64,000 nucleotides of DNA from Porphyromonas sp. (GCA_022772085.1 JALFBN010000002.1:1-64000), one strand, 5' to 3'. Positions 17,078 to 27,923 are shown, counted from the first letter of the stretch. A program made the numbers and translations. The notes: a model not told the origin generated them from the sequence alone.

Positions 17078-17914
17078 TTAAATGATACCCTTCTTGATGA
17101 GAGCTTGTTCCATCTGTCGACGGAGATTTTCGGCCTCGTTGGTAGCACTTGATGCGAAATGTTCGGAGCTGTCTGCATAGATAATACCTCTAGACGAGTT
17201 GACTAGGAGTCCACAATCATCTGTGAGTCCATTTTCTACGAGCTGATCAAAATCACCCCCTTGAGCACCAATACCGGGTACCAAGAGGAAGTGATTGGGG
17301 ACCAGGGTACGTACACGTTGAAGGTATTCGGCTTGCGTTGCACCTACGACATACATCATGTGTTCGTCGTTGCTCCATTGACTACTTGTTTTGAGTACCT
17401 GTTCGAAGAAGTATTCTCCCGATTCATTTTTTGTAAGTTGGAAGTCAGATGCTCCGGCATTGGAGGTAAGAGCCAAAAGGATAACCCATTTGTCTTGATA
17501 TTCAAGGAAGGGCTTTACACTATCTTGCCCCATGTAGGGAGCTACTGTGAGAGCATCCGCTTTGAGGTATTCATAAGTGGACTTCGCATAGTGCATCCCT
17601 GTATTGCCAATATCCCCACGCTTACCATCTATGATGATGAACTGATCGGGATATTTCTCTCGGATGTAGGCAACCGTCTTTTCCAGCACTTGTACTCCAA
17701 AAGTACCCATGGATTCATAAAAAGCTACATTGGACTTGTAAGCTACGCATGAGTTGGCAGTGGCATCAATAATGGCTTGATTGAAGGTAAGCATCGGATT
17801 ATCTTCTCGCATGAGATGCTCGGGGATCTTCCGAATGTCCGTGTCAAGTCCTATACACAAAAAAGAGCGTTTTCGTTTTATGTTTTCTATGAGTTCCTGT
17901 CTGGTCATAGTCAC
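17078..17914 (-). CDS. pyrF: Orotidine 5'-phosphate decarboxylase (type 2)
   Basis: 278-residue TIM-barrel enzyme for the last step of UMP synthesis. The catalytic lysine loop reads [11 protein letters not shown]; the N-terminal CIGLDTD and C-terminal [10 protein letters not shown] phosphate loop are those of the longer PyrF_2 family. It lies between prfA and lpxD, 26-32 bases from each. UMP is the source of the UDP sugar used by the downstream lpx genes, but the proximity may be chance. The start could be either of two in-frame ATGs (codon 1 or 3). Confidence 0.95.
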   Translation of the reverse strand: MTMTRQELIENIKRKRSFLCIGLDTDIRKIPEHLMREDNPMLTFNQAIIDATANSCVAYKSNVAFYESMGTFGVQVLEKTVAYIREKYPDQFIIIDGKRGDIGNTGMHYAKSTYEYLKADALTVAPYMGQDSVKPFLEYQDKWVILLALTSNAGASDFQLTKNESGEYFFEQVLKTSSQWSNDEHMMYVVGATQAEYLQRVRTLVPNHFLLVPGIGAQGGDFDQLVENGLTDDCGLLVNSSRGIIYADSSEHFASSATNEAENLRRQMEQALIKKGII

Positions 17915-17946
17915 TATATGATTGGAGTTTAAGTTTTTTCTGTGAT

Positions 17947-19035
17947 TTAACTGAGAGAGGCCTCTTGGAGGCGTTCGCTATTTTCAGCAACCGCCAACGC
18001 ATCAATTATCGCTTTCAAGTCCCCATCCAAGACCGCTTGTAGATTGTAGAGGGTAAGTCCGATACGGTGGTCTGTGAGTCGTCCTTGTGGATAGTTATAG
18101 GTGCGAATCTTAGCACTTCGATCTCCTGTAGATACCATCGTTTTACGTCTAGAGGCTACCTCGTCAAGATACTTCTGATGCTCCATATTGTAGATACGAC
18201 TACGGAGCTCAGTCAGGGCCTTGGCTTTGTTTTTGAGTTGTGATCGCTCATCTTGGCTCTGCACGGTGATACCCGTAGGAATGTGCACGATGCGAACGGC
18301 TGAATAGGTTGTGTTAACGGATTGTCCTCCCGCACCGCTAGAGCAGAATGTATCTATACGCAGATCGCTATCCTTGACCTCTACGTCAAATTCATCGGCT
18401 TCAGGGAATACAGCTACCGTGGCTGCAGAGGTATGGATACGCCCCTGCGTTTCAGTCTCGGGGACACGTTGTACCCGATGCACGCCCGACTCATATTTGA
18501 GTGTACCATAGGCCCCATCGCCTGTTACGGAGAATACAATCTCCTTATAACCACCAAGTCCCCCCTCTGTATAGTTGCTGACCTCGACTCTCCAGCCTAG
18601 GTTTTCGACGAAGCGAGTGTACATCTTAAATAGATCTCGAGCAAAGAGTGCCGCTTCATCGCCTCCTGTCCCTGCACGGATCTCCATCATGGCATTTTTG
18701 CTATCCTCTGGATCATCGGGGAGAAGGAGTAGAGCGATCCTCTCTTGCATTTGAGGGCCTTTCTCTTCAGCAGTGGCGATCTCCTCTTTGGCGAGGGCTT
18801 TGATCTCTTCGTCGTCTGTTGAGTTGAGTAGGTCGAAAGCTTCTTGGCGATTCTTTTTCAGCAAAAGATATTCCTCTTTGGCTTTATGTAACTCTTCCAA
18901 TCGGCGATACTCTTTGCTCAAACGCACGAAGCGCTTATCATCTGCTATCACCGAAGGATCGGAAATGAGGAGGGTGACCTCCTCAAAGCGTGCCTCCAGA
19001 TTCTGAAGATGTTGTAGTAAACTCTCCTCTTTCAT
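17947..19035 (-). CDS. prfA: Peptide chain release factor 1
   Basis: 362-residue factor that ends translation at UAA and UAG. Coiled N-terminal domain 1-105, stop-codon recognition motif P-x-T as PET (residues 192-194), and the universal GGQ (236-238) that triggers peptide release; its Gln is normally methylated by PrmC, not encoded here. The ATG shares one base with the purM stop (TAATG at 19033-19037), so prfA is probably translated by re-initiation after purM. The gene is of normal length with no programmed frameshift (that belongs to prfB). Confidence 0.97.
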   Translation of the reverse strand: MKEESLLQHLQNLEARFEEVTLLISDPSVIADDKRFVRLSKEYRRLEELHKAKEEYLLLKKNRQEAFDLLNSTDDEEIKALAKEEIATAEEKGPQMQERIALLLLPDDPEDSKNAMMEIRAGTGGDEAALFARDLFKMYTRFVENLGWRVEVSNYTEGGLGGYKEIVFSVTGDGAYGTLKYESGVHRVQRVPETETQGRIHTSAATVAVFPEADEFDVEVKDSDLRIDTFCSSGAGGQSVNTTYSAVRIVHIPTGITVQSQDERSQLKNKAKALTELRSRIYNMEHQKYLDEVASRRKTMVSTGDRSAKIRTYNYPQGRLTDHRIGLTLYNLQAVLDGDLKAIIDALAVAENSERLQEASLS

Positions 19036-20207
19036 TATTCGTAGTGTAAGGTACCGTAGGGAGATTCAATGGTGAGGTGGTTTTGTTCTGCATCGGTGAC
19101 AGAGCCGATTATTTGAGCCTCTATGCCAAAACTCTTGCTGATAGCGATGACCTCGTCAGCAACTTCAGGCGCGAGATAAAACTCAAGACGGTGCCCCATG
19201 TTGAATACCTTATACAGTTCTTCGCCGGATGCACTGCTCTCCTGTGCAATCATTTGAAATAGAGGAGGCGTGGGAAGTAGGTTGTCTTTTATGATATGCT
19301 TCCCTCGTACGAAGTGAAGTACTTTCGTTTGAGCTCCTCCGGTACAGTGTACCATACCGTGAATGTGTGGGCGCAATTGTTGCAATACTCTAGCAACAAC
19401 GGGAGCATAGGTACGAGTGGGGGACAAAATCAATTGCCCTACATTTAGGGGAGTTCCCTCTACTGGATCTAACAGATTGCGAGACCCACTGTATATAAGC
19501 TCCTCTGGGATGGAGGCGTCAAAGCTCTCGGGGAAGAGTTTCGCTAGATATTTTCCTAGTACATCATGGCGAGCAGAGGTTAGTCCATTGCTTCCCATGC
19601 CCCCATTGTATTGTTGTTCATAGGTTGCTTGCCCGTAGGAAGCTAATCCCACAATAACGTCTCCATGAGCGATATGGGCATTGTCGATAATATCGGCTCT
19701 ACGCATACGACAGGTCACGGTGCTATCTACAATGATCGTGCGTACGAGGTCTCCTACATCGGCTGTTTCTCCTCCGGTAGAGTAGATTCCTACTCCCATA
19801 CTTCTGAGCGATGCGAGCAATTCCTCCGTTCCATTGATGATCTCTGCGATCACTTCTCCCGGAACGAGGGATTTATTACGGCCAATGGTCGAGGATAAGA
19901 GAATGTTGTCAGTTGCCCCTACGCATAGCAGATCGTCAAGATTCATCACTAGTGCATCTTGTGCAATACCTTTCCATACGGATAGATCTCCCGTTTCTTT
20001 CCAATATATATAGGCGAGGGACGATTTGGTCCCGGCCCCATCTGCGTGCATCAGATTGCAGTATTCGGGATCACCGCCTAGGAGATCGGGGATGATTTTA
20101 CAGAAGGCCTGTGGGAATAACCCTTTGTCTACATTTTTGATGGCATTGTGTACATCTTCTTTGCTTGCAGAGACGCCACGTTGCATATATCGTTCGTTAT
20201 TCATCAT
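19035..20207 (-). CDS. purM: Phosphoribosylformylglycinamidine cyclo-ligase (AIR synthetase)
   Basis: 390-residue ATP-dependent enzyme for the fifth step of purine synthesis. PurM/SelD-type fold: N-terminal half about 35-190 with HADGAGTKSSLAY, LVMNLDDLLCVGA and STGGETADV; C-terminal half about 200-380 with HCTGGAQTK and FNMGH. Longer than E. coli PurM (345), as usual in Bacteroidota. The stop shares one base with the prfA start. With purD 2 kb upstream on the same strand, the run carries two of the purine genes; the rest are elsewhere. Confidence 0.95.
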   Translation of the reverse strand: MMNNERYMQRGVSASKEDVHNAIKNVDKGLFPQAFCKIIPDLLGGDPEYCNLMHADGAGTKSSLAYIYWKETGDLSVWKGIAQDALVMNLDDLLCVGATDNILLSSTIGRNKSLVPGEVIAEIINGTEELLASLRSMGVGIYSTGGETADVGDLVRTIIVDSTVTCRMRRADIIDNAHIAHGDVIVGLASYGQATYEQQYNGGMGSNGLTSARHDVLGKYLAKLFPESFDASIPEELIYSGSRNLLDPVEGTPLNVGQLILSPTRTYAPVVARVLQQLRPHIHGMVHCTGGAQTKVLHFVRGKHIIKDNLLPTPPLFQMIAQESSASGEELYKVFNMGHRLEFYLAPEVADEVIAISKSFGIEAQIIGSVTDAEQNHLTIESPYGTLHYE

Positions 20208-20230
20208 ATTGTAATGAGGATCTTTCTCTT

Positions 20231-21184
20231 TTACCAGAGTTGAAGTACATCGCCCTCTAGAGGTACGTAGGTCTCCATATCCAGTCCATTGATCTTATAT
20301 AAATACCCTATACGTATACCGTATAGTTGCGAAATGGAGTGCATGGATTCCCCGATCGTCACTACGTGGTCAGGTGTACCTGATTCACCTCGTTTGTTCT
20401 TTTTTTGCAGGTAAATAACATCGTTCTTTTTGAGGGGAAAGTCTATGGGGGCATCATTGAAACTTGCTAGGCGGTCAGCGTTAATCTCCACATCCCGAGC
20501 GATGGTCGCAAAGGAATCTCCCTCTTCTGCCAAAACATATTCAAGTCCATAGCAGTTGTATTGTTTCCGCTTCTTCAGCGGTTTTTCTAGTTCTTCTGTT
20601 TTCTTCCTTTTCGTAGTAGGGGATGCTGAAGAGCCTGTTTTGCTTAGCCATGCCGGGTAGTTTTCATTGTCAAGCTCGTAGAGACTGTATAACTCTATGA
20701 TAGCGATGAGTTTGTTGGCATATCCTTTATCGGTGGCATATCCGCATTTTTGTAGCCCTTTTGCCCATCCCTGATAATCATACGGTGATAACCGAAAGAG
20801 CGATTTGTAGCGTGGTTGTTGCAAGAAATAGGAGTGGTCCGTATAGGAGTCTAGCGCCGACTCATAGCTTCGGAAGCACTCTCCATTCTCGTCATCGTCG
20901 TGGTAGGTGCGCTTGCCCTGCCACGCCTTGTGGCATTTGATCCCAAAATGATTGTTGTGTACACTCGCTAGGCTACTCGCTCCTGCGTTGGATTCGAGCA
21001 ATCCCTGTGCTATCGTAATGCTGGCAGGGATCTTGTGTTTTCTCATTTGACGAATAGCCTCATCGGCGTACTCACGGACATAGGCTTGGTACGAATTATT
21101 CATACGTTGCCCATATAAAGGAATAAGGGACATTACGATAAGAAGCAACACGATAGTCCCGTGTCGTAAAGGATTTGCCTGCAT
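20231..21184 (-). CDS. Secreted peptidoglycan hydrolase (GH73 glucosaminidase with two LysM domains)
   Basis: 317 residues: signal segment 1-25, N-acetylglucosaminidase (FlgJ/Lyz2-like) domain about 30-170 with the catalytic Glu in QGLLESNAGAS and the NHFGIKC motif, a Lys-rich linker 180-200, then two LysM cell-wall-binding domains (about 203-250 and 268-316). Such proteins cleave glycan strands in the periplasm during growth or separation. Preceded by its own -7 box (21208-21215), so it can be expressed apart from the membrane protein upstream. Downstream purM starts 23 bases later. Confidence 0.9.
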   Translation of the reverse strand: MQANPLRHGTIVLLLIVMSLIPLYGQRMNNSYQAYVREYADEAIRQMRKHKIPASITIAQGLLESNAGASSLASVHNNHFGIKCHKAWQGKRTYHDDDENGECFRSYESALDSYTDHSYFLQQPRYKSLFRLSPYDYQGWAKGLQKCGYATDKGYANKLIAIIELYSLYELDNENYPAWLSKTGSSASPTTKRKKTEELEKPLKKRKQYNCYGLEYVLAEEGDSFATIARDVEINADRLASFNDAPIDFPLKKNDVIYLQKKNKRGESGTPDHVVTIGESMHSISQLYGIRIGYLYKINGLDMETYVPLEGDVLQLW

Positions 21185-21207
21185 AGCCTATTCGTATCTT
21201 ATTATTG

Positions 21208-21215
21208 CAAAGGTA
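21208..21215 (-). promoter_or_regulatory. -7 box upstream of the LysM hydrolase
   Basis: Minus strand TACCTTTG, 23 bases before the ATG at 21184. The -33 element is not recognisable, so expression level is uncertain. Confidence 0.5.
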
Positions 21216-21304
21216 CAATTTTGCCGGGGATTATCTTGTACTGTACCAACTTGTGATGGTGCTTTTGGATTTTTAAAGGCAGACTCTCTCCCCATTTGTC
21301 TCTC

Positions 21305-22276
21305 CTAAAGAAGTAGAAGCCCCCATACGACAAGTATGGCGATGGCAAATACAACGAGCCAGAAGCGACGTAGCTTGCGATGATGGGCCGGAAAGGCGAG
21401 TGCAAAAGTCATTGAGCAGGGGATCAGGGTTAGGAGGGTCAATCCTACCAGGTGTTGTGTATACAAAAATCCAAAGGGAATAATGAGTAACGGACGCATC
21501 TCTGCTGCAATGAGCTGACGCACCTGTACTTTTTTCTCACTGAGGTGTACAATCCCAACAAGAACCCCAACAAGGTAAATGATGATGCAGAAACAGACCG
21601 CTACAAGTGTGGGTGTAGAGGGTAAATGAGCTACATGCCAAATGGGGCGAAGGCTGATTTCTTCAATAAGAAGACTCTGAATCTGAGGAATGTTTTTTGC
21701 AAAAAGTACGAGAGGACTTACGATTACAAAGGGACTGATTAATCCTAGGAAAAATCCGATCAGGCTGCGTAAAGAGAGTGTTTGCAGGTCAAAGGCAGTG
21801 AATAAGATAATCGGAATGAGGAGGAAGTAGGGTGGATAAAGTAGTCCTCCCAATCCCGAAAAAAAACCGATAGTTGTAAGTGCTAAGGGACGGTCTGCGT
21901 GGCGGTAGTTTTGGTAGAGATAAAAGATGGAGCCTAGATAAGGTAGTAGAGTTAATATGGCTGTGCTAGAGCACCACTGATCAGGGAATAAGAGGAATAG
22001 CAAGGTTGCTACGAGTGTCCCCCAACGGCGATCAGGTGCATTGTACAAAACAAATACGTTGGCTAGAAAACGTCCAAAAAAACAGGATAAGCAAAAGATT
22101 AAAATGGCTACACCTACACGTATGGCATTAGGGATCACCTGTGGATAGAGCTGTGCCCAAAAGGGTTGATCCGATAATGGAAAGAGGTAGGTCGCACCGA
22201 CCCCTGCCCCCACGAGCAATAGCAGGGTTAGAGGGAGTGTTCCTCGCATCATGTGGGTCGAATTATATGAACTCAT
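21305..22276 (-). CDS. Multi-pass membrane protein (DUF6427-like), unknown function
   Basis: 323 residues with about nine hydrophobic segments (near 12-30, 48-68, 88-105, 108-122, 133-160, 168-195, 222-245, 262-290 and 302-322) and almost no soluble loops. The length and pattern, including a glycine-rich FFSGLGGLLYPPYFL segment and repeated proline-phenylalanine pairs, recall the DUF6427 group found in Bacteroidota. No catalytic or transport motif that I recognise. It lies between the purD terminator and the LysM hydrolase. Confidence 0.7.
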   Translation of the reverse strand: MSSYNSTHMMRGTLPLTLLLLVGAGVGATYLFPLSDQPFWAQLYPQVIPNAIRVGVAILIFCLSCFFGRFLANVFVLYNAPDRRWGTLVATLLFLLFPDQWCSSTAILTLLPYLGSIFYLYQNYRHADRPLALTTIGFFSGLGGLLYPPYFLLIPIILFTAFDLQTLSLRSLIGFFLGLISPFVIVSPLVLFAKNIPQIQSLLIEEISLRPIWHVAHLPSTPTLVAVCFCIIIYLVGVLVGIVHLSEKKVQVRQLIAAEMRPLLIIPFGFLYTQHLVGLTLLTLIPCSMTFALAFPAHHRKLRRFWLVVFAIAILVVWGLLLL

Positions 22277-22310
22277 GCCATCTACGATCCAATTAAAGAG
22301 GCCAAAATGA

Positions 22311-22358
22311 GAATACTCCCTATAAGCACTCTTTTTTCGTCGGCTCTAGGGAGTATTC
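22311..22358 (-). terminator. purD terminator
   Basis: Perfect 12-base stem (GAATACTCCCTA with TAGGGAGTATTC) with a 24-base loop; on the minus strand a short T-rich tract follows. It lies 15 bases past the purD stop. Confidence 0.7.
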
Positions 22359-22372
22359 GATACTATTATGTG

Positions 22373-23755
22373 TCAGAGGAGGTCTTTCCCGATATCGTGA
22401 CGGTAGTTTTTCCCCTCAAAAAGTACTTGTTGCGCAATGGTGTAGCAACGCTTTAGAGCCACTTCAGGCGAGGAGCCATAGCAACTGACTGAAAGTACGC
22501 GACCGCCATCTGTTACGAGTTTGCCGTCAAGCCTCCGTGTGCCGGCGTGGAATAGGCACGTGTCACTTGTGGGATTGGGCACTGTGATCTCAAAGCCTTT
22601 TTTGTAGCTTCCTGGATAGCCTTGAGATACCAACATGACGCTAGCAGCCGGACGAGGGTCTTCGTGGAGTGTATATTCGCTTAGCGTTCCTAGGGCGATC
22701 GCCTTGAGTAAAAGAGCTACATCGCTGGAGATGCGAAGCATGACTGTCTCTGTTTCGGGGTCGCCAAGACGGCAATTATATTCAATTACATAGGGATCGC
22801 CCGCTACGTTCATCAGCCCTAAGAAAATGAATCCGCGGTATTTAATCCCCTCTTTTTGCAATCCTTGGAGGGTGGGTTCAATAATACGTGTACGTACTTT
22901 TTCCATGAATGTTTCGTCGGCAAAGGGTACTGGGCTCACCGATCCCATACCGCCGGTGTTGGGTCCCGTATCGCCATCACCAATGCGTTTATAGTCTTTG
23001 GCTACGGGTAGTACCTTATAATCTGTCCCATCAGTAGCGACAAAAACAGAGCACTCAATCCCCGAGAGATGCTCTTCGATTACAATTTTCTGTCCCTTTG
23101 CTCCGAAGATTCCTTCGGCGAGGTCGTCAAACCCTCGGGCAGCTTCCTCTAGAGAGGGCACGATCAGTACACCTTTGCCCGCTGCAAGTCCATCTGCTTT
23201 TAATACATAGGGGGGGCAAAGCGTTTGTAAATATTCGAGGGCGAGACCTTTTTCTGAAGCCGAAAAGGTGCGGTATCCTGCTGTGGGGATGGCATAGCGT
23301 TGCATGAAGGCTTTACTAAAGTCTTTGCTTCCCTCTAGTTGTGCACCTTGTGCATTAGGCCCTACAACCATGAGGTCGGGGAAGTCCCCTTTACGCTCTG
23401 CAAAGTAATCGGCAATGCCTTGTACAAGGGGATCTTCAGGGCCTGATACCAAAAGATTTACACCATGACTTGATATAAAGGAAGCAATAGCATCAAAGTC
23501 TTTTCCTGAGAGCTCGGGTATGTTGATGCCGTAATTTTCGCTTCCACCATTGCCTGGGGCGATGTAGAGTTGATCCACTTCGGGCGAGGTGGCAATGCGC
23601 CACGCTATGGCTGATTCTCTTCCTCCCGATCCGAGGAGGAGTACTGTGAGGCGATCGGTGGCACGTTTTTCTTGCATAATCGTTTCAAACTGAAGTAAAT
23701 TCTTTTGTTGCTCCTCTAGATCTTGTTGAGGAACGTAATAGACATTACTGCTCAT
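22373..23755 (-). CDS. purD: Phosphoribosylamine-glycine ligase (GAR synthetase)
   Basis: 460-residue ATP-grasp enzyme for the second step of purine synthesis. N domain begins with [12 protein letters not shown] (about 38-49), ATP-grasp core about 140-350 with [13 protein letters not shown] and [11 protein letters not shown], metal-binding [13 protein letters not shown] domain to the end. The frame carries about 35 extra N-terminal residues compared with usual PurD. I keep the upstream ATG (23753-23755) because it overlaps the ptpA stop as ATGA, a typical coupling arrangement; an internal ATG at 23677 (MQEKRATDR) is the alternative. Confidence 0.93.
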   Translation of the reverse strand: MSSNVYYVPQQDLEEQQKNLLQFETIMQEKRATDRLTVLLLGSGGRESAIAWRIATSPEVDQLYIAPGNGGSENYGINIPELSGKDFDAIASFISSHGVNLLVSGPEDPLVQGIADYFAERKGDFPDLMVVGPNAQGAQLEGSKDFSKAFMQRYAIPTAGYRTFSASEKGLALEYLQTLCPPYVLKADGLAAGKGVLIVPSLEEAARGFDDLAEGIFGAKGQKIVIEEHLSGIECSVFVATDGTDYKVLPVAKDYKRIGDGDTGPNTGGMGSVSPVPFADETFMEKVRTRIIEPTLQGLQKEGIKYRGFIFLGLMNVAGDPYVIEYNCRLGDPETETVMLRISSDVALLLKAIALGTLSEYTLHEDPRPAASVMLVSQGYPGSYKKGFEITVPNPTSDTCLFHAGTRRLDGKLVTDGGRVLSVSCYGSSPEVALKRCYTIAQQVLFEGKNYRHDIGKDLL

Positions 23756-25971
23756 AGGTGATCTTCAAAGTATCTTGCTATTGTTTGGTTTAGATGCACA
23801 CGGTCTCTGCCATGTACATTGTGCTCATGTCCGGGATAGAACATACAGTCGGGGTAGCTACGTAGGGTAATGCAGGCTTCTACGAAGGCTTGGGCATGTT
23901 GCCATAGTACCACATTATCTACGGTACCATGGATCAGAAGAAGTCGTCCTTTGAGGTCACCGGCACGAAGGGCTAGGTTATTGCGCTTGTATCCTTCGGG
24001 ATTCTCTTGGGGTGAGTCGTTGTATCGCTCTCCGTACATAACCTCGTAACGGCTCCAGTCTATTACAGGGCCCCCTGCTACTCCTACCTTAAATACATCT
24101 CCATGTGTCAGCATGAGGTTCGTGGTCATGAAGCCTCCAAAGCTCCATCCATAGACTCCTATACGATCACGATCTACCCAGGATTGCTCTTGGAGGAACT
24201 CAATGCCTCGCATTTGGTCATCCATTTCTACGGTACCCACTTGGCGATGAATTGCTTGCTCGAAGTCTCTGCCTCGGTTTGCACTTCCCCGATTGTCTAG
24301 GGTGAATACGACATAACCCCGTTGGGCCATGTACACATCCCAGCCTCCGGCTCCTGCAAGCCAATCTTTTGTTACAAGTTGTGCGTGGGGGCCTCCGTAC
24401 ACGTACACAATGGTTGGATACTTTTTATTGGGGTCAAAGTTTACCGGTTTGAGTAACCGATAATACAGGGTCGTCTTGCCATCGTGAGCAGTGAGCGTTC
24501 CTAGAGAAATCTCAGGCATTTTTGCTTTTGCCGTCGGATTTTCGGCCTTGAGTAGCTGTTTGATCTCCTTCCCCTTGGTGTTTACAAGACGACTGATACG
24601 AGGTACGGAAGGCGATGAGTAGGTATCTATAAAAGCGGTCATGGAGGCGTTAAAGCTCGTGTGGTGTACCCCTTCTATCGGAGTGAGATCGGTAAACCCT
24701 TTGCCATTAAGACCAATGCTATAAAGGCGGGTTTCTAAGGGAGAGGCGGCTGTTGCTTCAAAGAAGATCGTCTTGCCATCTTTGGAAAAGCCCTTAAAGG
24801 CTGTTACCTCCCATGCTCCTTGTGTGATTTGTTGGAGTCCCGGGTGGTGTATGGATCCTAAATAGAGGTGATTGTATCCATCTTTGCGAGAGAGCCAAAG
24901 ATAGCGTCCGTCGTTACTCGGATGGAATAGCATAGGCGATTGAGGTTCGATGTATTTGGCATCCTCTTCAACGAAGAGTGTGGCAAGGCGAGCCCCTGTT
25001 GTTACATCGTAACGATTGACCTCATTGTGTGATTGACTACGACTCACTTCGGCAATAAACAGCGATTTGCTATCAGGAGCCCAGGTAATGTTGGTTAGGT
25101 AGTGCTCGGGGTCTCCACCTGTTTGCATATAGGTCGTTCGTTGGGTTTTGAGATCGAAAACGCCTAAAGTGACATGGTGTGAAGGTTCCCCCGCCATGGG
25201 GTAACGCACAGGTCTTTGCTCTGCTTTGTGCGGTGTTATATCAACGATTGGATAGGGTGCAACCATGGACTGATCCATGCGGTAGAAGGCTATTTTAGTG
25301 CCATCGGGACTCCAAAAAATTCCCTTCTCAATGCCAAACTCTCGCTGGTGTACAGCCTCTCCGTAAACGATTTTATCCTCTTCGTTTTGGGCGATTGTAT
25401 AGCGTAGAGTCTCCTGTTTTTTTTCAGAGGGAAGGAGTTGTTGTACGAACAGTTCTCCACTTTCGCTGCGAGCGATCATCCATTCGGCGGTAGGGGATAG
25501 TTCTAGCAGTTCATTAGCGGAGCGTTCGCCCGTCTGGAGTGAAAGACTGCGTACGACCTTTTTCGTGGGGACATCTATGATGTAGATTGTTTTCCACGTT
25601 TGTACGGCAATCTGAGATGGGTGTTCTGCTAGGGGAAAATAGTAGGGGAATCGCCCATTATACATGTGGTCATTGATACCCTCATTGGGTAGGATTGTCC
25701 CAAGATCTTGAAGACTAAATATCGCTTTTGGGGTCTTATCCTGGAGGGAAATTCCCATTATCTGCTTCCCCTCCTGATAGGTACAATAGTCCCCGATCCA
25801 CTGCAGACGTGGGAGATATTGAGGGTAGTAATTACTCAAAAACTTACTTCCTCCAGGAGTTACCTCCTCCAAGCTGTAAAGACCTTGAGCGTCTTGTGCG
25901 TAGCTATGTAGTGCGCTACCTGATAGCAGGATAGCTCCGGCGAGGAGTATTTGTAAAAATGATTTTTTCAT
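23752..25971 (-). CDS. ptpA: Prolyl tripeptidyl peptidase A-like serine protease (S9B, DPP IV family)
   Basis: 739 residues: signal peptide 1-25, eight-bladed beta-propeller about 60-480, alpha/beta hydrolase 490-739. Catalytic triad Ser610 (GWSFGG), Asp685 (GTVDN) and His717 (HEHNV), with the same 75 and 107 residue spacings as P. gingivalis PtpA (S603, D678, H710). The N-terminal-amine-binding Glu lies in [10 protein letters not shown]. Similarity to P. gingivalis PtpA runs through nearly the whole chain from memory, so it should remove Xaa-Xaa-Pro tripeptides from peptide N termini in the periplasm, feeding an amino-acid-fermenting lifestyle. Stop overlaps the purD start (ATGA). Confidence 0.88.
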   Translation of the reverse strand: MKKSFLQILLAGAILLSGSALHSYAQDAQGLYSLEEVTPGGSKFLSNYYPQYLPRLQWIGDYCTYQEGKQIMGISLQDKTPKAIFSLQDLGTILPNEGINDHMYNGRFPYYFPLAEHPSQIAVQTWKTIYIIDVPTKKVVRSLSLQTGERSANELLELSPTAEWMIARSESGELFVQQLLPSEKKQETLRYTIAQNEEDKIVYGEAVHQREFGIEKGIFWSPDGTKIAFYRMDQSMVAPYPIVDITPHKAEQRPVRYPMAGEPSHHVTLGVFDLKTQRTTYMQTGGDPEHYLTNITWAPDSKSLFIAEVSRSQSHNEVNRYDVTTGARLATLFVEEDAKYIEPQSPMLFHPSNDGRYLWLSRKDGYNHLYLGSIHHPGLQQITQGAWEVTAFKGFSKDGKTIFFEATAASPLETRLYSIGLNGKGFTDLTPIEGVHHTSFNASMTAFIDTYSSPSVPRISRLVNTKGKEIKQLLKAENPTAKAKMPEISLGTLTAHDGKTTLYYRLLKPVNFDPNKKYPTIVYVYGGPHAQLVTKDWLAGAGGWDVYMAQRGYVVFTLDNRGSANRGRDFEQAIHRQVGTVEMDDQMRGIEFLQEQSWVDRDRIGVYGWSFGGFMTTNLMLTHGDVFKVGVAGGPVIDWSRYEVMYGERYNDSPQENPEGYKRNNLALRAGDLKGRLLLIHGTVDNVVLWQHAQAFVEACITLRSYPDCMFYPGHEHNVHGRDRVHLNQTIARYFEDHL

Positions 25972-25996
25972 ACGGTTTTATAGGAGTATTGTTTGT

Positions 25997-27568
25997 TTAC
26001 TGGTCGCTGTCATCGAAAACTTGAATGCGTGATTTGGGCTTGGGACGCATCTCTCGGCGAGGAGTAGAGGCTGCTTCTCTCTCGTGAATGCGGCGACGAG
26101 GACGCCCTTCTTGCTCATGATCTACACTGGATTTGTCCTTATTGAAGAACTCTCTACGTTTACTATCGGAGTCGAATCGGTCTCTGTTGGAACGTCCTTC
26201 GCGCTTGTGATAAGAATCCCCTCTTTCTCTGCGTTCCGTATAGCTTCCCTTTTCTCCTCTATCCCGATCATAGAACTTGCCCTCTCTAGGGTTCTCCTTT
26301 GCTCGATAGGGGCGTGAGGTGGGGTGGGAGCATCCCTTACCCGAGGAGTTCTCTCTTTTATAATCGTCTCTCTTCCCCTCGAAGAGTTCAAAACTTCGTA
26401 GTTCGCACTCTAGATCACCATTAAGTAGATCTTGTTTGCTGGAGGGGCGCAGACCTATAGCATGGAAGAGTTTGCTTTTGGGGGCTATGATCCAAACCTT
26501 AGACCCTGCATACTTGTGCTTAAGTTCGGTACCGATCATGCTGTATAAAGCCTCTAGATCATATTTGTTCAACCGCTCTCCATAGGGTGGATTCAGTACC
26601 ATGAGTACGGGAGCCTCCGGAGGGGTAAGGCGCTGCATGGCGAGATGTTCGACGCTGATGTCGTGTCCAAGTCCCGTGTGCTGTACATTGGCACTGGTTA
26701 CAGTGTAGGCATCGTTGGCGATGTCGCTCGCATAAATGTGGTGTTCAAAAGGTACTTCGTAGTCGGTATCTTCTCGGATCTCTTTCCATAGTTGAGGATC
26801 AAAGTCCGTCCACTCTTCAAAGGCGTACCGAGTGCGCCAAGTGCCGGCAGCGATTCCTCGGGCAATTAGGGCGGCTTCTATGGAGAATGTTCCCGATCCA
26901 CACATAGGGTCTAGCAAGTCGCATTGTCCGTGCCATCCTGCTTTGAGGAGGATCCCTGCCGCTAGTATTTCACTAAGAGGAGCCGGTGTTTGCTTGACCT
27001 TGTAACCTCGTTTGTGCAAACTATCTCCCGAGCTATCAAGCGAAAGGGTGACTTGGCGTTGGGCTATATGCACATTGAATCGTACATCGGGCGAATCCAT
27101 CTTAACGGATGGGCGCTTACCCTCAGGGTCATTTTCAGCGAAATAGTCGGCGATGGCATCTTTTACACGATAGCTCACATAGCGACTATTGCTAAAGCGA
27201 TCGGAATATACGACAGGATCTATAAGAAAAGTTTGGTCGCGTCGGATGTATTTGTCCCAGGCAAAGTAGCGTAACGTCTCGTAGAGGTGTTCTATGCTAT
27301 CGCACTTAAATTCATAGATCGGTTTAAGGATGCGCAGAGCCGTCCTTAGGCGATAGTTGGCCAGGTAGAGTAATCGTTGATCGCCTGAAAAACGTACCAT
27401 ACGACGTCCTGTTTCTATATTGGATGCCCCCAATTCCTCTAATTCTCCAGCAAGGACTTCTTCCAGCCCATACAGGGTTTTTGCCACATATGTAGTGTTA
27501 GATTTGACTTTCGGCATCTCTCTTTTGGGTTTAGTCGTGTATGGAGAGTCTATTGTATTATATCCCAT
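25997..27568 (-). CDS. rlmL: THUMP-domain rRNA guanine-N2 methyltransferase (RlmL N-half-like) with charged tail
   Basis: 523 residues: THUMP RNA-binding domain about 45-170, SAM-dependent methylase about 185-395 with DPMCGSGT (220-227) for SAM and NPPY (326-329) as the catalytic motif. This is the 'N6-adenine-specific DNA methylase/YcbY' group; in E. coli the matching half of RlmKL makes m2G2445 in 23S rRNA. Residues 400-523 are an added tail dominated by Arg, Glu, Asp, Lys, Gly and Ser, without hydrophobic residues, likely disordered and RNA-binding. The start could also be Met18. Promoter -7 box at 27596-27603. Confidence 0.85.
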   Translation of the reverse strand: MGYNTIDSPYTTKPKREMPKVKSNTTYVAKTLYGLEEVLAGELEELGASNIETGRRMVRFSGDQRLLYLANYRLRTALRILKPIYEFKCDSIEHLYETLRYFAWDKYIRRDQTFLIDPVVYSDRFSNSRYVSYRVKDAIADYFAENDPEGKRPSVKMDSPDVRFNVHIAQRQVTLSLDSSGDSLHKRGYKVKQTPAPLSEILAAGILLKAGWHGQCDLLDPMCGSGTFSIEAALIARGIAAGTWRTRYAFEEWTDFDPQLWKEIREDTDYEVPFEHHIYASDIANDAYTVTSANVQHTGLGHDISVEHLAMQRLTPPEAPVLMVLNPPYGERLNKYDLEALYSMIGTELKHKYAGSKVWIIAPKSKLFHAIGLRPSSKQDLLNGDLECELRSFELFEGKRDDYKRENSSGKGCSHPTSRPYRAKENPREGKFYDRDRGEKGSYTERRERGDSYHKREGRSNRDRFDSDSKRREFFNKDKSSVDHEQEGRPRRRIHEREAASTPRREMRPKPKSRIQVFDDSDQ

Positions 27569-27595
27569 ATCATTTTATTCCTTCTCTCTTTGCTA

Positions 27596-27603
27596 CAAAA
27601 GTA
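27596..27603 (-). promoter_or_regulatory. -7 box of the rlmL-like gene
   Basis: Minus strand TACTTTTG, a full TAnnTTTG match, 28 bases before the ATG at 27568. It supports the long start. Confidence 0.55.
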
Positions 27604-27862
27604 CGCAAATCCGCTATATCCACATGTTCTATTATGTGTGACTTGATCTTCAAAAGTTACGCTGCACTCCAAAACGTCCATCCTGAATATCTCTTTCGCA
27701 ATAACACGCTCAGAGCTATTTGTGCATACTCATACACCATCTTTGAACTCTCTTTTGTAAGAACCCGTTCAAAGTCTTGTTCTTTCCCTCGTTGCTAAAG
27801 TTATGATATTATTCAGCAGAAGGACTTCTGATATGATGATGTAAACATACTTGACTTATTGC

Positions 27863-27923
27863 GAAAGATACCGAGTAGTCAGTAAGAAATACCGAGCGAT
27901 TGCCAGATTGCTCGGTATCTTTC
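27863..27923. repeat. 13-base inverted repeat with an internal third arm
   Basis: GAAAGATACCGAG (27863-27875) pairs perfectly with CTCGGTATCTTTC (27911-27923). Between them, AAATACCGAGC (27888-27898) is a second copy of the left arm that can pair with the same right arm, so two mutually exclusive hairpins are possible in RNA. No target duplication flanks it, so a MITE is not shown. Confidence 0.6.

Noticed and set aside
21202-21405. 67-codon minus-strand frame between the membrane protein and the LysM hydrolase
   Set aside because: Overlaps the end of the membrane protein gene in another frame and spans the hydrolase promoter.
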